From contig DOTC01000187.1 of the NCBI GenBank assembly GCA_003513855.1, positions 13,406 through 23,599 of the forward strand: a stretch of 10,194 bases of DNA, in the 5' to 3' direction. Below are positions 6,250-10,194 of this stretch, in pieces. Position numbers and translations under genes: made by a program. The notes under the pieces are model-generated. The model was not told the origin of the DNA, searched no databases, and saw only the letters and a program-made list of their open reading frames with translations. The DNA comes from Deltaproteobacteria bacterium. GTDB lineage: Bacteria; Desulfobacterota; Deferrimicrobia; Deferrimicrobiales; Deferrimicrobiaceae. Position 1 is the stretch's first letter. The number at the start of each line of letters is the position of its first letter.

Positions 6250-9012
6250 AATCCGCTCCGGATTCTCTGGTTTCTGGCGGCTCTTTTCTTTGCCGCACCC
6301 GTTGGCCTCTGCGCCGGCGACACCGGACCGGACGACACGCCGCCGGTGATCGGCTCGATCTCTTTCCAGGTAGCGTCCCCCTACATGATCTCCTACGAGG
6401 AGCTGGCCGGGATCGTTCCCGTGCATCCTGGAACCCGGCTTACGAGAGACGCCATTCGGGAATCGATCCGGCGGTTGCACCGGAAGAATCTGTTTCGGGA
6501 GCTTGACGCATACGTCCGGGAGGAGGGAGGAAAAGCGCACATCCTGTTCTATCTCCGTCCCCTGCCCGTCGTCACCGAGATCGAAGTAAAAGGCAGGAAA
6601 CAGGTTCCCGTCTCCCAGATCCTGGGGGCTTCCAGGATCCGTCGGGGGGTGCCGGCGGGGGAGGACGATCTCTCCCGGGCGCAGGAATCGGTCCTCTCTC
6701 TTTTGCGGAGCAAAGGGTTCCTCGATGCGGCGGTTTCCGTCTCTGCGGTCTGCAACCTGGAAAACGGAACGGGGAAGATCCGGATCGAGGTAAAAGAAGG
6801 GAGCCCTGCCCTGGTCCGAGTGGTCAAGATCCCGGGAGGAGACTATTTCCCCCGGGACCGGCTGGAGGAACTTCTCGGCGCTTCCCCAGGCTTCCCTTTC
6901 AACTTCCGGAGGTGGGAAAAAGGGGTGAAGAGGCTTCGGGGAGCGTACAAGCGGGAGGGGTTCCTGACGGTGCGCGTCTCGGAGCCCGAGGTTTCCTGCG
7001 AGGACGGAAAGGAACTCTGCCTTTCCGCACGCGTGGAGGAAGGTCCCCGGTACGAGATCCTGTGGGAGGGGGCCGAACGCTTTTCCCCCGGAAAGCTCGA
7101 GAAAGCGTCAGGGATCTACGCCGACGACCAGGAATTCTCCGAGGGAGGGCTGGTGTACGATGTGCAGGAGCGATTGCTCTCCTATTATCGCGGAGAGGAG
7201 TATCACAAGGCGTCGGTCGACGTGCAGGCGGACGAGAGGCCGGAGGGCGGGCGGACCCTGAAGATCGTCATCCAGGAGGGGGTGGCGGGGTACCTGAAGA
7301 ACATCCGGTTCACGGGAAACGCAAGCATCCCGGACAAGATGCTTCGGAAACAGATGTTGTCGGCGGAACGGGGGACGTTCCACTATATCACCGGATCCGG
7401 GGTGTTCGAGGAGGGGGAGTGGAACGCCGATCTTGCCGCCCTGATCGGGCTGTACCAGAAGCAGGGATTCGCCCGGGCACGCATATCCTCCGTGGACACC
7501 GACTGGGACGACGAGGGCGGGATCACCGCGACCATCCACATCGAGGAGGGAACGCGCTACCGGCTCAGGGAGATCCGGTTCGAGGGAAACGACCATTTTC
7601 TGCGGGAGGAGCTCCTCCCGCAGATCGGGAACCGCGAGGGAGAGTATGTCGATTACGCCAGGGTGGACGAGGACGGGGGAACGATCGAGGAGTATTACCG
7701 GAACACGGGGTATCTCGACGTTTCGGTGGAGACCCAGTTTGAGATCGATGAGGGGAAAGAGACGGCCGTCGTCCGGTTCGTGATCGCAGAGGGGCCCCGG
7801 TACCACCTCGGGAAGGTGATCCTCCGGGGGAACCTGCTCACCGACTCCGTCGTGGTCTACCGGGAGCTCACCATTCCCGAGGGGGGGGCCACCGGAGAGA
7901 AAGACCTGCTGGCGTTCCAGCGGTCCGTCTTCGGGACCGGGCTGTACAAGACGGTTCGCCTGAATCAGGTCAAACGGCCGGACGATGGGATCGTGGACCT
8001 CATCGTCGAGGTGGAGGAGACCCTCTTCTTCGAGTACGAGTTCGGGGGCGGGTACGGAACCGACACGGGGATCCGGGGATTCGTGGAGGCGAAGAACAAG
8101 AACATGAACGGGAGGGGGCGGAGGTTTTCCGCGCAGGTCTATGCCAGCGAGAAGGAGCAGATCTACCTCCTGGACCTTCGTGAGCCGTGGGTGTTCGGCA
8201 ACCGCTGGAAGTTCGAGGGGGGGGTGACCGGGTTGTACCACTATGAAGAACGGAGGAGCTACGACATCAAGAAAGCGAGTGTGGGAACCAGCATCAACAA
8301 GACGATCTTCGACCGGTCTTCCGTCTCCCTGCAGTACGAACTCTCCCGGGAAGATGTCTTCAATGTCCAGGAGGGGGCCATCCTGTCGAGAGAGGACCAG
8401 GGGACCGCGACCATATCGGCGATCCGGGGGCTTTTCCTCTTCGATCTCCGGGACGACCCCTTCAACCCGAAGCGGGGGTCCTTCTACGGGGGATCCGCGG
8501 AAGTTGCCTCCTCCCTCATCGGGTCGGAAGTGAACTATTTCAAACTGAGTGGCCAGGCGGCCTACTACCTCCCCGTATTCCGGAGAAACACGTTCGCGGT
8601 GTCCGGCCGTGCGGGTTGGGCGGATCCGTTCGCGGATACGCCGGAAGTCCCCATCCAGAAGCGCTTCTTTCTCGGCGGCAGGACGACCGTCCGCGGGTTC
8701 AAGGAGGATGGGGTGGGTCCGGTGGGGGACGACGGTGCTCCCACGGGGGGGGATTACATGGTCAACGGAAATGCCGAACTTCGGGTCCCCCTCCAATACG
8801 GGTTCATCCTCGCCCTGTTCCTGGACGCGGGCAGCGTGTGGTTCCAGGGAGGGCCCCCCGGATCCGGATTCGATCTCCGGGAGAGTACGGGGCTTGGTCT
8901 CCGGTACGTGACGCCGATCGGTCCGATCGCCCTGGAATACGGATGGAAGCTTGACCGGCGCGAGGGGGAAACCCCCGGGGAGTGGCATTTCACGATCGGC
9001 GGTGTCTTCTGA
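6226..9012 (+). CDS. Omp85-superfamily outer-membrane protein (BamA/TamA-like) with seven apparent POTRA domains
   Basis: This 928-residue protein starts with a signal peptide: two arginines, a hydrophobic core at about 13-28, and probable cleavage after GLCA (residue 30). Seven consecutive POTRA-like units follow at roughly 41-114, 115-195, 196-275, 276-354, 355-444, 445-525 and 526-599. Each opens with a strand (for example LKNIRFTGN, LREIRFEGN, LGKVILRGN) and most end in a V/I-x-E-G-x-R/A boundary. The rest (600-928) is the Omp85 barrel, with FFLGGRTTVRGF at 814-825 carrying the VRGF loop-6 motif and a terminal Phe (WHFTIGGVF). Such proteins insert or translocate substrates at the outer membrane. 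E. coli BamA has five POTRAs and TamA three; seven has been reported for Myxococcus Omp85. Adjacency to tamB suggests a TamA-like partner, while the long arm is more BamA-like, so I leave the symbol blank. Repeat limits are by eye. Confidence 0.93.
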   Translation: MTPTEGRGNPLRILWFLAALFFAAPVGLCAGDTGPDDTPPVIGSISFQVASPYMISYEELAGIVPVHPGTRLTRDAIRESIRRLHRKNLFRELDAYVREEGGKAHILFYLRPLPVVTEIEVKGRKQVPVSQILGASRIRRGVPAGEDDLSRAQESVLSLLRSKGFLDAAVSVSAVCNLENGTGKIRIEVKEGSPALVRVVKIPGGDYFPRDRLEELLGASPGFPFNFRRWEKGVKRLRGAYKREGFLTVRVSEPEVSCEDGKELCLSARVEEGPRYEILWEGAERFSPGKLEKASGIYADDQEFSEGGLVYDVQERLLSYYRGEEYHKASVDVQADERPEGGRTLKIVIQEGVAGYLKNIRFTGNASIPDKMLRKQMLSAERGTFHYITGSGVFEEGEWNADLAALIGLYQKQGFARARISSVDTDWDDEGGITATIHIEEGTRYRLREIRFEGNDHFLREELLPQIGNREGEYVDYARVDEDGGTIEEYYRNTGYLDVSVETQFEIDEGKETAVVRFVIAEGPRYHLGKVILRGNLLTDSVVVYRELTIPEGGATGEKDLLAFQRSVFGTGLYKTVRLNQVKRPDDGIVDLIVEVEETLFFEYEFGGGYGTDTGIRGFVEAKNKNMNGRGRRFSAQVYASEKEQIYLLDLREPWVFGNRWKFEGGVTGLYHYEERRSYDIKKASVGTSINKTIFDRSSVSLQYELSREDVFNVQEGAILSREDQGTATISAIRGLFLFDLRDDPFNPKRGSFYGGSAEVASSLIGSEVNYFKLSGQAAYYLPVFRRNTFAVSGRAGWADPFADTPEVPIQKRFFLGGRTTVRGFKEDGVGPVGDDGAPTGGDYMVNGNAELRVPLQYGFILALFLDAGSVWFQGGPPGSGFDLRESTGLGLRYVTPIGPIALEYGWKLDRREGETPGEWHFTIGGVF

Positions 9013-9022
9013 CGGGCCTACC

Positions 9023-9037
9023 GCCCGGGGACCGGGC
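9023..9037 (+). other. Small GC hairpin after the Omp85 gene
   Basis: GCCCGG (9023-9028) and CCGGGC (9032-9037) form a perfect six-pair stem with a GGA loop, 11 nt after the Omp85 stop codon. A short T4 run (9058-9061) follows only after 20 nt, so this is a weak candidate for an intrinsic terminator. It may protect the 3' end of the mRNA or be chance in GC-rich DNA. Confidence 0.3.
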
Positions 9038-9120
9038 CGGGAGCGGGATCGCGTCCATTTTCCATTGTTCTCGTCCCGCGTAAATCGTGGTACGTTCTCC
9101 CTTTAGCAGGACATTTCGCC

Positions 9121-9129
9121 GGGAAAGGA
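9121..9129 (+). promoter_or_regulatory. Shine-Dalgarno supporting a CTG start
   Basis: GGGAAAGGA at 9121-9129 ends 7 nt before CTG at 9137, in the frame of the GAF-GGDEF gene. That frame opens after TAG at 9104-9106 and contains no ATG, GTG or TTG until TTG 9221, which lies inside the first membrane helix and has no Shine-Dalgarno. The site therefore favours CTG as the real start. Confidence 0.55.
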
Positions 9130-9136
9130 CCTTGCC

Positions 9137-10194
9137 CTGCGTTCCGGTATTCGTTGGACCTTCCCCTATTGCGCCATCTGGCTCGGGGTCGTTGCGGCGA
9201 CGGTTCTGGCCATCGCGCTGTTGTCCGGGGGTCTTCGCCAGGCAGGTCCACTCGCCTGGATTGCCGTCTGCGGGGAAATCGTTCTCGGCGCGGCGCTTTT
9301 CCTCTATCTGAAGAGCAGCCTCATCCGGCCCGCCGAACGGTGGTGGAGGAGGGTTTCCTCGGAGTCCGGTGATGCGTTCCCCGCAGAGGCGGGCCTTCTT
9401 GCGCCGGTTGCGGCCGCGGTGGCAGAGAGGCACGGACGGGAAATCGCCGCCCTCCGGGACGAGATCCGGAACCACGAGGAGAAGCTGCGGAAGTTCGAGC
9501 GCCTTCGCCGCGACCTGGAGGAGACGCAATCTCACCTGGAGGCCAAGATCCAGGATCTCCATTCCATCTACGAGGTGTCCACGGCGATCGCCGGCACGCT
9601 GGACACCGAGGAACTCTTTCGCATCATTCCCGAGCGGGTCATGAAGGCGCTGAGGCTGAACGACTTCTGCATCCTTCTCTACCAGCCGGATACCGGGAAT
9701 CTCGTGTGCCGCGCCTCGGCGGGGATGCCGTCCTCCGTTCCGTCCGACTTCACGATCGGCCGAGGGGAGGGAACTTCCTGGCGGGTGTTCGAGTCGGGCG
9801 AGGCGGTCTACATACCGGACGTTCGGTCCACGCCCGACTTCCGCTACTACAACGGGGAGAGACCGGAGGTGCGTTCCTTCATGGGCGTCCCCCTCCTGTC
9901 GAAGGGCAAGGCAGTCGGCATCCTGAACGTGAACCACCCGGAGCCGCACGCCTTCGACGGGGAGTCGCTGGCGACGATGCGCGTGCTGGCCACCTATATC
10001 GCGATCGCGGTCGAGAATGCCGAACTCTTTCATTTCGTGAAGGCGCTGGCGGACAAGGATTCGCTTACCCTCCTGCACAACCACGGGGCGTTCCACACGC
10101 GGCTCCAGGTCGAGCTCGAGAGGGCGGCCCGGTATGGCCGCCCCCTCTCGGTGATCATGCTGGACCTCGACGGGTTCAAGGAAATCAACGACAC
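9137..10194 (+). CDS. Membrane-anchored GAF-GGDEF signalling protein, 3' end outside the window
   Basis: An open frame continues to the window edge (352 full codons from CTG 9137). Two hydrophobic helices at about residues 7-30 and 38-58 form an N-terminal membrane hairpin. A charged helical, coiled-coil-like segment follows at about 95-140, then a GAF sensor domain at about 145-300 (DLHSIYEVSTAIAGTLD start; FMGVPLLSKGKAVGILNV core). The beginning of a GGDEF domain starts at 308 with DSLTLLHNHGAF and reaches MLDLDGFKEIND. Asp343 and Asn351 match the metal- and guanine-contacting Asp327 and Asn335 of PleD by alignment from memory. The GGDEF signature itself is beyond the window, so diguanylate cyclase activity is likely but not shown; a degenerate receptor or other output is possible. 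The usual LTGLYNR motif reads LTLLHNH here. The start is uncertain: CTG 9137 has a good Shine-Dalgarno, whereas TTG 9221 would delete most of the first helix. The gene lies 124 nt after the Omp85 gene, probably as a separate unit. Confidence 0.85.
   Translation, partial: MRSGIRWTFPYCAIWLGVVAATVLAIALLSGGLRQAGPLAWIAVCGEIVLGAALFLYLKSSLIRPAERWWRRVSSESGDAFPAEAGLLAPVAAAVAERHGREIAALRDEIRNHEEKLRKFERLRRDLEETQSHLEAKIQDLHSIYEVSTAIAGTLDTEELFRIIPERVMKALRLNDFCILLYQPDTGNLVCRASAGMPSSVPSDFTIGRGEGTSWRVFESGEAVYIPDVRSTPDFRYYNGERPEVRSFMGVPLLSKGKAVGILNVNHPEPHAFDGESLATMRVLATYIAIAVENAELFHFVKALADKDSLTLLHNHGAFHTRLQVELERAARYGRPLSVIMLDLDGFKEIND

Noticed and set aside
6254..6313. The Omp85 protein as a lipoprotein (Cys at residue 29, as in TamL-type proteins)
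   Set aside because: The residues before the Cys (V-G-L) do not fit a normal lipobox, which needs a small residue at -1; signal peptidase I cleavage after LCA fits better.
2007..6338. A 1443-codon open frame on the minus strand, nearly the same length as tamB
   Set aside because: It is the antisense shadow of tamB in GC-rich DNA. Its translation is rich in Arg, Pro and Gly without domain features, while the plus-strand frame shows a membrane anchor, TamB motifs and a linked partner gene.
7108..8988. A 626-codon open frame on the minus strand opposite the Omp85 gene
   Set aside because: Its translation is compositionally biased, with no recognisable domain; the plus strand carries clear POTRA and barrel features. 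It is an antisense shadow.
9068..9096. A possible sigma-70 promoter (TTCTCG, 17 nt, TACGTT) before the GAF-GGDEF gene
   Set aside because: Both hexamers match consensus poorly; the gene probably has its own promoter in 9013-9136 but I cannot place it.
9088..9108. A possible sigma-54 promoter (TGGTACG followed by TTAGCA) before the GAF-GGDEF gene
   Set aside because: The GG and GC elements are about 17 nt apart, against 12 in the -24/-12 consensus, so the spacing does not fit.
8990..10096. A 368-codon open frame on the minus strand opposite the GAF-GGDEF gene
   Set aside because: The plus-strand frame has unmistakable GAF and GGDEF motifs, while the minus-strand product shows none. This is another antisense shadow.

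Overview
The window looks like ordinary chromosomal DNA from a GC-rich, diderm (outer-membrane-bearing) bacterium. Genes are tightly packed, all supported genes lie on the + strand, and there are no mobile elements, CRISPR arrays or other obvious signs of transfer. A TamB-like protein next to an Omp85 barrel requires an outer membrane. An Omp85 with an extended seven-POTRA periplasmic arm, together with acetyl-CoA carboxylase and GAF-GGDEF signalling genes, is most reminiscent of the former Deltaproteobacteria (Desulfobacterota, Myxococcota and relatives). That placement is inference from gene content, not a measured phylogeny.

Layout, left to right. (1) 1-342 is the C-terminal end of biotin carboxylase (AccC). 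(2) 397-1695 is a cytoplasmic TPR-repeat protein of unknown function with a TTG start and a clear Shine-Dalgarno, probably cotranscribed with accC. (3) 1745-1819 is a complete tRNA-Gly with anticodon CCC and encoded CCA, followed by a strong intrinsic terminator at 1846-1884. (4) A perfect TATAAT box ends only 8 nt before the ATG of a 1442-residue TamB-family protein (1911-6239), so this mRNA is probably leaderless or nearly so. (5) A 928-residue Omp85-superfamily outer-membrane protein (6226-9012) overlaps the end of tamB by 14 nt; it has a signal peptide, seven apparent POTRA domains and a 16-stranded-type barrel with the VRGF motif and a C-terminal Phe. (6) After about 120 nt of intergenic DNA, a membrane-anchored GAF-GGDEF protein starts, probably at a CTG codon at 9137, and runs off the window end.

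How the genes work together: tamB and the Omp85 gene form an overlapping, probably translationally coupled pair whose products would meet across the periplasm, with TamB spanning from the inner membrane and the POTRA arm and barrel sitting in the outer membrane. This matches the known TamA/TamB partnership in outer-membrane assembly or lipid transport, but with the gene order reversed and a POTRA arm longer than TamA (three) or E. coli BamA (five). The accC-TPR unit and the GAF-GGDEF gene appear to be separate transcription units. I found no clearly undescribed system; the most notable points are the seven-POTRA Omp85 paired with TamB, the leaderless tamB signal and the probable CTG start of the signalling gene.
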